A stretch of DNA of 64,000 nucleotides from Psychrobacter fozii (GTDB lineage Bacteria > Pseudomonadota > Gammaproteobacteria > Pseudomonadales > Moraxellaceae), in assembly GCF_003217155.1 (NCBI RefSeq), contig NZ_QJSU01000006.1:124001-188000 (forward strand), in the 5' to 3' direction. Position numbers and translations under genes: made by a program. Every line of letters begins with the position of its first letter. Position 1 is the stretch's first letter. The notes under the pieces were generated by a model. The model worked only from the letters and a program-made list of their open reading frames with translations, was not told the origin of the DNA and made no database searches. Of this stretch, positions 36,988 to 45,297 are shown one piece after another.

Positions 36988-37401
36988 CCTGAACGCTAGT
37001 TAAGATATTTACTAAGCAACTGAACTATCTGATATTTAAAACTTTATGTAGCCAGAGATTTTAGGGTCTATTGAACAGAGCTAATTTACGTGTCAATAGC
37101 TGCTTGAGATGGATTTATTATCCAGAATTCAGGTTACTTAATTTTATTTAGAGGGAATAACGAATTGCTCCTATGCCATTGGACATGAGTAATTCGTTAT
37201 GCGCTCCACAACAAAGTATTAATCAAGGGTACCAACGAATATTTGCAGTCTATTTTTAATTGCCTTTATGTAAACTTGGTCAGTTATCTATTGTTAGATG
37301 GTATGATGCCACTGGTTTTTTGCGGCTCAGTGCTGTTAACTGATGGCGTATGGACGTAATCAGCCAAGCAGCTGTCATAACATTATCTAAGGTGATTAAT
37401 T
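36988..37401. other. Intergenic region with a long inverted repeat
   Basis: No gene is visible. An imperfect hairpin lies at 37157-37200. The last 20 bases hold the ribosome-binding site of the lipoprotein gene. Confidence 0.4.
37157..37200. repeat. Inverted repeat
   Basis: ATAACGAATTGCTC (37157-37170) and GAGTAATTCGTTAT (37187-37200) are complementary at 13 of 14 positions around a 16-base loop. No T-run follows. It might be an operator or an element relic. Confidence 0.6.
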
Positions 37402-38037
37402 TTGATTTCTTATAATAAAAACATACTATTACTAACATTATGTGCAGGATTTATCGTATCGGGATGTACTGAGCAGAAGGCCAATAGTGCAGCTGTGTCA
37501 GCCAAGGTCGATAGCGCGCCTACACAACTCATCAGTAATCATGAACAACCAAAGCAAGAGTTGCTTCAAGCTCTGCGATTCTTTGAAGACAGCTGTGGTT
37601 TTGTAGATGGCGCAAAAAATAATGGCTTTGATGCTAGCCCGAGTGAAAAAGACTTTGATGCGTTCAAATCTTCTTTTATTGGTCATGATTCTAATGCCGC
37701 ATTTGAAGACCAATACTATCTAAAACCATTGTCCAGCATACCCAAGCAGTACCGTAAGGCCATTGATGATATTCAGATAGAGCAAGATGAAGAAGGCAGT
37801 ATGCGTTATAGTGTTTACTTCAAAAATTCGACCTACCGCGACCATGACCTCGACAAGCTTGTGATTTTCTTTAAGCCTGAAACTGATTACGCTTACGATA
37901 CGTTGTATTTTAAAAATAAGAACTTTGTCGATTTAAAGCCTTCATTCAAACAAGTCTATGTAGATTGGTTGGGTGGTTATAGCGGTGCTGTTTTTAACTT
38001 AGAAAATAACTCAGTGACCTGTGATTACAGCCGTTAG
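37402..38037 (+). CDS. Hypothetical lipoprotein
   Basis: A 211-residue protein starting at TTG, with AAGG nine bases upstream and no suitable ATG. The signal sequence ends in a lipobox (GFIVSGC, Cys at about residue 22), so it should be anchored in the periplasm or outer membrane. The mature part begins with a polar Ser/Ala-rich linker and holds three further Cys residues (SCGF near 70, VTCDYSR at the end). No domain was recognised. It is convergent with the MocR gene, with only 22 bases between. Confidence 0.75.
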   Translation: MISYNKNILLLTLCAGFIVSGCTEQKANSAAVSAKVDSAPTQLISNHEQPKQELLQALRFFEDSCGFVDGAKNNGFDASPSEKDFDAFKSSFIGHDSNAAFEDQYYLKPLSSIPKQYRKAIDDIQIEQDEEGSMRYSVYFKNSTYRDHDLDKLVIFFKPETDYAYDTLYFKNKNFVDLKPSFKQVYVDWLGGYSGAVFNLENNSVTCDYSR

Positions 38038-38059
38038 ATTAGGGCTTGTCTCACAAGAT

Positions 38060-39523
38060 TTACGGTTCAACATCGCTTAGTGTTTGAAAAATCTTGTCAA
38101 TAGATTGAGTGATTTCATATTCATTGAGACTCCCAAACCCAAAGCGTATATGTGATGGCTCTTTTTGTGTTTTGTTAAAAAAAACATTTAACGTCGAGTC
38201 ATCATTGTCAAAATTTGCCAGATTTCCCCCTTTAGAAAGTTTCGATATATCTACCCATATGGCCAATCCTCCCGTAGGTAAGATAAAGGATATTTGATCA
38301 CCAAATATCCTTTGAAACTCTTTAGCAGCATGATTTCTCCTTTCCTTGTATTGTTGCCTTACTTTTCTAATATGCCTTTTTACTTCTCCAGATTCCATCA
38401 AGTCAGATAAAACATGCTCTGTAATCGTATTGCCTTGTCTGTCGATAAGCACGATCTCTTGAGCGGCTCTTTTTATAAAATGCTGATCGGCCACGACATA
38501 CCCCAATCTTAGCCCTGGTGCAAACACCTTTGACATCGAACCAATGTGAACCACATTTTCGGAGTTGTGCAGGCTTGCTAATGGCGGAATAGGGTTGGTG
38601 TCATAGTGAAACTCATGATCATAATCATCTTCAATGACCGCAAAATTATAGAGTTTCGATAACTCTAACAAAGCGAGTCTTCGATGCATCGGTAGGCAAA
38701 CGGTGGTGGGATATTGATGATGAGGCGTCACAAAAACCCCTGCCACGTCATTATTTGACAGGATGTGGCGCAAGTGGGTGATATTCAAACCTTGCTCGTC
38801 CAGCTGGCATTTTAAGACTTTAAACCCGCTTGCTTCGAATGCCGCCTGTGCTGGCAAGTAACATGATTCTTCCATGACGATAGCACCCTCTTGCGGGTTA
38901 AGTATCCTTGATGCTAAATAAATCCCCATTTGACTGCCTCTGACAATGCAGATTTCTTGTTCAGAGCAATTCATAAATCTTTCGCTCGTCAACATCTTTT
39001 GGACAGAACAGCGCAGTTCAATAGCTCCTCTAGGGTCGCCATAGCCAAGCTTGGAGTGCCGACTGAGGCTAATACATACTCGGCGATAGGTTCTTGCTAA
39101 CAGCTCGTAAGGAATCAATCGAGCATCGGGTATGCCGTCATTTTTTATGGATAAATAATCAGACAACACTATCGCATTTTCATATAGCGTTTCCGTCAGT
39201 TTAGACGATGATTTGGTTGTCTTTAAAGGGCTGATTAATTTTTTATCTGACTCTAGTAAGTGATGCTCTGGTAGCACATGAGAGACAAAAGTCCCTTGTC
39301 TCAACTTACTTTCAAGCCAGCCTTGCACCTCAAGTTCTTCGTATACTTGCTGGACCGTTTTACGGTTTATGCCTAATTGCTTTGCTAAAGAACGGGAGCC
39401 TGGCAGCTTTCTCCCTGCATTCAGACGGCCACTTTGAATGCCTTGCGTTATATAGTTTAGTAGCTTCAAGTGCAGGGTCTTACCCGACGCATCTTCTAAA
39501 GTAAATTGAGTATCCCAAAGCAT
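38060..39523 (-). CDS. MocR-type (GntR-HTH plus aminotransferase domain) regulator
   Basis: A 487-residue PdxR/MocR-family regulator. An N-terminal GntR winged helix (about 10-80) contains AGRKLPGSRSLAKQLGINRKTVQQVYEEL. A fold-type I aminotransferase-like domain (about 110-485) contains VIEDDYDHEFHYD and the PLP-lysine region HIGSMSKVFAPGLRLGY. Such proteins sense PLP or an amine ligand. It is divergent from the aldolase/DapA-like pair. The 163-base gap contains repeated TCTGGAC sites, which are listed separately. Confidence 0.93.
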   Translation of the reverse strand: MLWDTQFTLEDASGKTLHLKLLNYITQGIQSGRLNAGRKLPGSRSLAKQLGINRKTVQQVYEELEVQGWLESKLRQGTFVSHVLPEHHLLESDKKLISPLKTTKSSSKLTETLYENAIVLSDYLSIKNDGIPDARLIPYELLARTYRRVCISLSRHSKLGYGDPRGAIELRCSVQKMLTSERFMNCSEQEICIVRGSQMGIYLASRILNPQEGAIVMEESCYLPAQAAFEASGFKVLKCQLDEQGLNITHLRHILSNNDVAGVFVTPHHQYPTTVCLPMHRRLALLELSKLYNFAVIEDDYDHEFHYDTNPIPPLASLHNSENVVHIGSMSKVFAPGLRLGYVVADQHFIKRAAQEIVLIDRQGNTITEHVLSDLMESGEVKRHIRKVRQQYKERRNHAAKEFQRIFGDQISFILPTGGLAIWVDISKLSKGGNLANFDNDDSTLNVFFNKTQKEPSHIRFGFGSLNEYEITQSIDKIFQTLSDVEP

Positions 39524-39542
39524 AAACGTTGTCGCTCCTTTT

Positions 39543-39636
39543 TCTGGACTATTCTGGAATATGTTGTCAGAACCATACGGTAGATTGTATCTGGACCAGT
39601 GAGTTTTTAATATCTGGCTCTTTGTTTTAGTCCAGA
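39543..39636. promoter_or_regulatory. Repeated TCTGGAC sites, probable MocR operator
   Basis: TCTGGAC occurs at 39543-39549 and 39590-39596, TCTGGA at 39553-39558, TCTGG at 39613-39617 and the inverse GTCCAGA at 39630-39636. All lie in the gap between the MocR gene and its divergent neighbour. MocR proteins bind spaced direct repeats, so these are likely operator half-sites. Confidence 0.65.
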
Positions 39637-39686
39637 TTATCGCTAATCTGTGTTCATTGTCAACGCATCACTTAAAGGAGATATCC

Positions 39687-40463
39687 ATGACGACAATGAA
39701 TATGACTAAAGACACACTCATGAAAAAAGCCCAGCACGATATGGAAACGCTTATCCAAGACATTGGTTTGACCGATCGTCAAAAGCTAGCAGCGACATGC
39801 CGCATTTTGTTTGATAAAGGTCATGATGCTGGATTGGCAGGACAAATCACTTGCCGTTCTGAGGCTCAGGGAACGTTTTTAACTCAGCGCTTTGGACTAG
39901 GGTTTGATGAGATCAGTGCTGATAATCTGATAGAAGTAGATCAAGACCTCAAGCCTTTAGATGGACAGGGCATGGCCAATCCTGCCAACCGTTTTCACAC
40001 ATGGATATATAAAGAACATCCAAAAGTGAACTGTATTATCCATACACATCCTACTTATATCGCTGCACTGTCCATGTTGAAAGTGCCGTTAATCATCTCT
40101 CACATGGATACGAGCGCGCTATACAACGATTGCTCTTTTGTCGCTGAGTGGCCAGGGGTGCCTGTGGGAAATGAAGAAGGGCAGCTCATATCGAATGCGC
40201 TGGGCAACAATCGTGCCGTGTTTCTTGCTCATCATGGACAACTGGTCGCTGGCGAAACGATAGAAGAGGCTTGCAACCTAGCAATACTCATTGAGCGGGC
40301 AGCTAAGTTACAACTATTGGCAATGGCCAGTGGCCAGATTCAACCAATATCTCCTGAGTTGGCACAAGAAGCGCACGATTGGGTTTCTACAGACAGAAGA
40401 AACAAAGTGAACTTCGCCTATTATGTAAGACAAGCACTCAAAAACCATACTGACTTTATGTAA
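39687..40463 (+). CDS. Class II aldolase/adducin family protein
   Basis: A 258-residue class II aldolase of the L-fuculose-phosphate aldolase/AraD superfamily. The zinc-binding histidines are seen in NCIIHTHPTYIAAL and AHHGQLVAG, and the conserved AGQITCR block lies near the N-terminus. The ATG at 39687 has AAAGGAG just upstream; a TTG 30 bases earlier is unlikely. Its stop is ten bases before the DapA-like gene, so the two form an operon divergent from the MocR gene. The pair may break down a small hydroxy- or keto-acid; the substrate is unknown. Confidence 0.9.
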   Translation: MTTMNMTKDTLMKKAQHDMETLIQDIGLTDRQKLAATCRILFDKGHDAGLAGQITCRSEAQGTFLTQRFGLGFDEISADNLIEVDQDLKPLDGQGMANPANRFHTWIYKEHPKVNCIIHTHPTYIAALSMLKVPLIISHMDTSALYNDCSFVAEWPGVPVGNEEGQLISNALGNNRAVFLAHHGQLVAGETIEEACNLAILIERAAKLQLLAMASGQIQPISPELAQEAHDWVSTDRRNKVNFAYYVRQALKNHTDFM

Positions 40464-40473
40464 GGATTAACCA

Positions 40474-41358
40474 ATGAATTTAACAGGCATTATAGGTTAT
40501 ACGATAACCCCGTTTACAGAAAATAATAACGTCGATTTTAAGCAACTCGAAACAGTGATTGACACGTTACTTGATGCAAAAGTCGATGCAATCGCGGCTT
40601 TGGGAAGTGCAGGGGAAGCCGCTTATTTGAGTGAAGACGAGTGGGAGAGTGTGGCCAGCCATACTGTCAGCTATGTCGCAGGCAAAGTACCCGTGGTGGT
40701 TGGTATCGCTGAACTGACGACTGCACAAGCCGTGAAGCGTGCTAAATATGCTCACAAAATTGGCGCTGACGTCGTCATGTTGTCTCCTTTCTCTTATTAT
40801 AAATTGAATGAAGATGAGATATTTTTACACTATAAAAGTGTGTCAGATGCCACACCGCTTCCTATCATGATATACAACAACCCAGCGACTTGCGGTGTGG
40901 ATATGTCTCCTCAGTTTATGCTAAAAATGGTAGATGGCATCGAAAATGCGCGTTGGATTAAAGAAAGCACCGGTGACATACAGCGCATGCATAAGATTTA
41001 TAAATTATCAAAGGGGAGCGTGCCTTTCTTTAACGGCTGTAACCATATGGCTTTAGAGGCACTCAATGCAGGCGCAGTAGGCTGGTGTACTATCGCTCCG
41101 TGCCTGATTGGCGATCAACCAAAGCAATTGTTTGACGCGATCAAAAACAGCAATAACGAAAAAGCTAGAGAACTGTTTTATCAACAGTACGAGTTTTTAG
41201 AGTTTATTGTCCAATCAGGTTTGGCTGCTGCAGTGAAGGCTGGCATGTCTGCACAGGGTATCCAAGTCGGTCATCCTAGAAAGCCTTTGCTGCCTCTAAC
41301 GCCCTTGAAGCAAGAAAAGCTGAAAAGCATGCTAATCGATTTAGGCTGTTTTTCTTAG
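40474..41358 (+). CDS. DapA/N-acetylneuraminate lyase family protein
   Basis: A 294-residue class I aldolase-type lyase. The Schiff-base lysine is Lys163 (WIKEST) and the catalytic tyrosine Tyr134 (IYNNPATCG). The substrate loop GSAGEAAYLSEDEW replaces the G-T-T-G-E of true DapA, so a substrate other than aspartate semialdehyde is likely. It is co-transcribed with the class II aldolase and probably controlled by the MocR regulator. Confidence 0.9.
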   Translation: MNLTGIIGYTITPFTENNNVDFKQLETVIDTLLDAKVDAIAALGSAGEAAYLSEDEWESVASHTVSYVAGKVPVVVGIAELTTAQAVKRAKYAHKIGADVVMLSPFSYYKLNEDEIFLHYKSVSDATPLPIMIYNNPATCGVDMSPQFMLKMVDGIENARWIKESTGDIQRMHKIYKLSKGSVPFFNGCNHMALEALNAGAVGWCTIAPCLIGDQPKQLFDAIKNSNNEKARELFYQQYEFLEFIVQSGLAAAVKAGMSAQGIQVGHPRKPLLPLTPLKQEKLKSMLIDLGCFS

Positions 41359-41513
41359 GTCATTTACCGTTTAGGGTTCAGACGGGAGATATGCCCTAGT
41401 ACTCGACAAATCAGATCTTTTGTGTCAGTTATTTACGCTTTAACAGTCCGTAAATTTTGATGCATTAGGTCTGCTTATTCGAACTCACTCAATCATTTGA
41501 TAAAGGATTGAAC

Positions 41514-42206
41514 ATGAAAAATGTCTTGGCTATTAGACATGTGTATTTTGAAAACCTTGGCGTGTTTGAGGAAGTACTCATAAACTCAAACTTCCACATC
41601 GAATATATCGATGCTGCTACTGTCGATTTCGATACGATAGACCCTCTATCTGCAGATTTATTGGTGGTTCTTGGTGCGCCAATTGGTGCTTTCGATGAGG
41701 ATATTTACCCATTCCTCAAGTCAGAATTGGCATTTATTGACAAGCGCTTAAAAGCAAACAAGCCTTTATTGGGTATTTGTTTAGGCGCACAGCTCATTGC
41801 TCGATTACTGGGAGCTAACGTCGCCTCTATGGGTCGCAAAGAGATTGGGTTTGGTGCTATGCAAATTCATCACTCAACTGGTAATCCTCTTATAGGACTG
41901 TCAGACATTCCTGTATTGCACTGGCATGGTGATCAGTTTGAGATTCCTCAAGGCTGTCGCGCTTTGGCAGCAACGGATATCTGCCCAAATCAAGCTTTTG
42001 CACGTGGGAATAACATATTGGCGCTACAGTTTCATATAGAAGCACGGCCAGATAATATTGAACAGTGGCTCGTCGGCCATGCTCACGAGTTGAATAGCAC
42101 GAATATCGATGTTAAACAGATTCGCTATGAGGCTAAAAAATATGGAGCGGCGATCACTTTAGCAGCACAAAAAATATTTTTGAATTGGCTTAACGCCACT
42201 GAGTAG
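41514..42206 (+). CDS. Class I glutamine amidotransferase (GMP synthase-like)
   Basis: A 230-residue stand-alone class I amidotransferase. The nucleophile is Cys89 in LLGICLGAQLIA, and the catalytic His lies in ALQFHIEA, with Glu following. The ATG at 41514 has AAAGGA six bases upstream. Free-standing members often act as gamma-glutamyl hydrolases or pair with unknown amidation enzymes. No partner synthetase is adjacent. Confidence 0.9.
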   Translation: MKNVLAIRHVYFENLGVFEEVLINSNFHIEYIDAATVDFDTIDPLSADLLVVLGAPIGAFDEDIYPFLKSELAFIDKRLKANKPLLGICLGAQLIARLLGANVASMGRKEIGFGAMQIHHSTGNPLIGLSDIPVLHWHGDQFEIPQGCRALAATDICPNQAFARGNNILALQFHIEARPDNIEQWLVGHAHELNSTNIDVKQIRYEAKKYGAAITLAAQKIFLNWLNATE

Positions 42207-42509
42207 GTTGATGAAAAGATTGGTTAACAAGTTGGTTGAGCGGTTGTGATTGTGATGATGTAATACGGTATATTTTTTATCACGACCATACAACACAACG
42301 CCATGCAATATTTTGTAGTGAATGATTCATCAATCTAATGCTCAATAGACATCATTTAACATAATATACATTATGCGAAAACAAACCAACGGTTTGAAGT
42401 GGTTTTGAATAAATATTCTGAACAGCATTAAAATTCTCTTTACTAACTTGTTCCAGTATTTTTATGCTAACGTCTAATCATACTTGATCACGTATTTAAG
42501 GAAATTTTT
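42207..42509. other. AT-rich intergenic region
   Basis: No gene or clear repeat was identified in these 303 bases. AAGGA just before 42510 is the ribosome-binding site of the next gene. Confidence 0.4.
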
Positions 42510-43151
42510 ATGACAAGAGCCTCTTTTTCAAAACTGTCGACTATTGGGATTTTAACGCCAGTATTATTTATCACTGGTTGCCAATCTTTGGCGACAACAT
42601 CTGATATTCATAACAGCGGTCATTCATCTGAAAGTCACGCTACACTGGAAAACAACCAACAGATGCTGATACAGCAAGCCACAAATATTCAGCAAGCATT
42701 AGCAAATCAAAACTATGCTGCTATCATTGATGATATTCATCCCACACGTGGCGTTCGCTTTTCCATGTATGCTTATGTGCGTCCAGAGACTGACAAAGTC
42801 TTTAGTCGTGAACAATATGCGCAATATCTACAGCAGTCCAAAATTCGCTTCACTTGGGGCGAAAAAGACGGCACTGGCGATCTATTAATCACGCCACTAA
42901 CAACATATTTAGATGCTTGGGTTGCAGCCAACAAGTTTAATAGCGTTACGCCTAGCAGCAATGACAAGTCTCATGGCAATATGATTAATAACATAGACAA
43001 CATATATCAAAAATCAGATGTTGTAGAGTTCTATCATAAAGGTACAGAAAAATACGCTGGAATGGACTGGCGCGCTCTACGCCTAGTATTTGATGAATAT
43101 CAAGGAAAACGTTATCTGGTGGCGATTATTAATGACCAATGGACGGTTTAG
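42510..43151 (+). CDS. Hypothetical lipoprotein
   Basis: A 213-residue protein with a signal sequence ending in the lipobox FITGC (Cys at about residue 24). A polar His/Ser-rich linker follows. The mature domain contains IHPTRGVRFSMYAYVRPE and a C-terminal WRALRLVFDEYQGKRYLVAIINDQWTV. Proteins of this kind are found in Moraxellaceae as uncharacterised lipoproteins. No function is proposed. AAGG lies upstream of the start. It is convergent with the RhuM-Fic gene. Confidence 0.8.
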   Translation: MTRASFSKLSTIGILTPVLFITGCQSLATTSDIHNSGHSSESHATLENNQQMLIQQATNIQQALANQNYAAIIDDIHPTRGVRFSMYAYVRPETDKVFSREQYAQYLQQSKIRFTWGEKDGTGDLLITPLTTYLDAWVAANKFNSVTPSSNDKSHGNMINNIDNIYQKSDVVEFYHKGTEKYAGMDWRALRLVFDEYQGKRYLVAIINDQWTV

Positions 43152-43309
43152 AGTTTATAGAAACGATTGACTGACCACTTTTGTAAGGCGCGTTTAAAAT
43201 GGCAGCCTACGCCATCTGATTATAAATACCATATATTCAAATATTAATATATATTTTGCAACTTATGTTACTTTGTTTTTGGTATAGTTTTTAATGACAA
43301 GCTTTTTTA

Positions 43310-44302
43310 CTAGCCCTCTAACGACAGCATATTCATAATCAATTTAATCAAAGTCTCTTTTTGATTGGGGTCAGATTCAGCGACCAATAAGGTTAATGCC
43401 GCAAGCCCAGTATTATTGATGACCATGTCGCCTTTATCATTCAGCAGTCGGTGATTACGGTGTAAAAAATCCACGAATAGAAACGCACCGCTGCGTTTAT
43501 TACCATCAGTAAAAGGATGGTTTTTTACCATAAAATATAGTAGATGTGCCGCTTTACTCTCGATAGTCGGATACGCAGGCTCACCAAAGACCGTTTGCTC
43601 TAAGTTACCCAATACACTATCTAAACCGTCACCGCGAGGCTTGGCAAATAATTCAGTCGCCTCACCCCTATCTATCAGCTGATATTTCAAATCAGTCAGT
43701 GCTGCCATAGCCCCAGTCGTACTTGGTAAGATACCTCCATCTTGTCCTGTAGGATTATCCAGTAAACCTTCATCATAGCGCTGCAACCATAAAAATGTCT
43801 GCGTATAGCGGCTTATAATCTCAACCAGTCCGCGTCCTTCGTCGGTTTTAAGCTCGGGACTTTGTGCGGTTTTTTTGATTAGTTTTAGCGCTTGTTGCAA
43901 TTCAATAGAGTTTTTATCGAAGCGCTGTTGATTGAGTGTATAGCCTTGTACCAAGTATTCACGTAAGCGCTGCGTTGCCCAACGTCTAAATTGCACACCT
44001 TGAGGAGATTTGATGCGATAACCGACTGATATAACAACCTCTAGGTCATAAAAAGTCACCGGACGGTCTGAATATGCAATATGCATTTTTTGCATATTGC
44101 TTTTTTCATCGATTTCTTCATCTCTTATGGCATTGGCGATATGACGAGAAACCACTGATTGGTCACGACCAAATAACTCAGTCATTTGTGCTTGCGACAA
44201 CCAGACTGTCTCTTGCTCAAAACGTACATCTACTTGCGCCTTTCCATCAGCACTTTCATAGATCTCTACTTTTGCCGTATCGTCATTTATAGCGTTAATC
44301 AT
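43310..44302 (-). CDS. rhuM: RhuM-Fic/DOC fusion protein
   Basis: A 330-residue protein with two parts. The N-terminal RhuM domain (about 1-140) contains VWLSQAQMTELFGRDQSVVSRHI and FYDLEVVISVGYRIKSPQG. The C-terminal Fic/DOC domain (about 190-330) has the complete motif HPFTDGNKR at 262-270. The DOC half resembles death-on-curing toxins, which modify their targets with nucleotides. GGAAG lies upstream of the ATG. RhuM proteins were named from a Salmonella pathogenicity island, but their activity is unclear. No separate antitoxin such as Phd is next to it. Confidence 0.9.
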   Translation of the reverse strand: MINAINDDTAKVEIYESADGKAQVDVRFEQETVWLSQAQMTELFGRDQSVVSRHIANAIRDEEIDEKSNMQKMHIAYSDRPVTFYDLEVVISVGYRIKSPQGVQFRRWATQRLREYLVQGYTLNQQRFDKNSIELQQALKLIKKTAQSPELKTDEGRGLVEIISRYTQTFLWLQRYDEGLLDNPTGQDGGILPSTTGAMAALTDLKYQLIDRGEATELFAKPRGDGLDSVLGNLEQTVFGEPAYPTIESKAAHLLYFMVKNHPFTDGNKRSGAFLFVDFLHRNHRLLNDKGDMVINNTGLAALTLLVAESDPNQKETLIKLIMNMLSLEG

Positions 44303-44379
44303 CTCAGCTTCCCAATCCTAATATATGTGCTTACGCTGTCTTGAATACAGTTTACTGTCACAATCTCTATAAATATCAC

Positions 44380-45123
44380 TCATAACGGCGTCTGACGAAA
44401 GAACTTCACCATAATCTCATAAATATCCGGATAAGCATCTATCAGTTTTTGCGGGGTTTCAAAAAACACTTCACTCAGAACCGCAAAAAATTCAGCAGGA
44501 TTGGTCGCTCCATAACGATCTAGACCTGACCTGCGATGTGTTTGAAAATTTTCAAAATCGCGGCTCATAATCTGTGTCCATCGAGCAGGATCCATATCAG
44601 GTTGCATCGGTGGAAAGCCATTGGCACGCCCATTCATCATGTCTAGTTTATGTACAAACTCATGAATGACAACATTGTGTCCATCACGCTCACCTGAGTG
44701 TTTGGCATCTTTCCATGAAAGAATAACAGGCCCTCGCAGCCATGCTTCTCCGCTACGGTGCTGAGTGCCTTCGTGGACGATACCAAACTCATCTACCGTG
44801 GTGCTGTCACTTTTGTACGAGCCAGGATAAATGATGATGGATGACCAGCCAGTATACCAATCGAGACTTAGGTTTAATATTGGTAGGCACGCTTGCAGTG
44901 CAATAGACTGCCTGACAGCATTGGTAATCTCAAAACCTTGTGCACCAGTGATGGATTTATCAGCCAAAAACAACGTCGCGAGCTCGAATAAATGCGTCAT
45001 CTCGTCAACACTCAACCTGTCGAGTATCACGATACGCTCAGCTGCCTCCATCCAATCGGCATGGGTAAATTCACTATTATCTAGTATGCGCTGCTCACGC
45101 CAATCTCTTATGATGCTAAACAT
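44380..45123 (-). CDS. mtfA: MtfA-like zinc-dependent peptidase (M90)
   Basis: A 247-residue protein of the MtfA family. The zinc motif is HEFVH (154-158), followed by KLDMMNG and the distal Glu in NPAEFFAVLSEVFFE. In E. coli MtfA binds the repressor Mlc and so affects glucose uptake. The ATG at 45123 is preferred because GGGGTGG precedes it; a start 33 bases upstream lacks support. It lies 77 bases upstream of the RhuM-Fic gene on the same strand. Confidence 0.9.
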   Translation of the reverse strand: MFSIIRDWREQRILDNSEFTHADWMEAAERIVILDRLSVDEMTHLFELATLFLADKSITGAQGFEITNAVRQSIALQACLPILNLSLDWYTGWSSIIIYPGSYKSDSTTVDEFGIVHEGTQHRSGEAWLRGPVILSWKDAKHSGERDGHNVVIHEFVHKLDMMNGRANGFPPMQPDMDPARWTQIMSRDFENFQTHRRSGLDRYGATNPAEFFAVLSEVFFETPQKLIDAYPDIYEIMVKFFRQTPL

Positions 45124-45297
45124 ATACGCCACCCCTATTATTTTAATATTTCGCACACATTGGTATTACTGAACCTGAGTATTGTAGCGGTAATTAGTAA
45201 TACGCACTTGTAATTAATATATTGACATGTATAAGCAAAAAACGCTGCTCATAAATGAATTATTGAGCAGCGCATACTGACATTCACACATTAAGAT

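Noticed and set aside
38038-38060. Possible insertion-sequence end (GGGCTTGTCTC) after the lipoprotein gene
   Set aside because: No second end, no target duplication and no other copy was found in the window.
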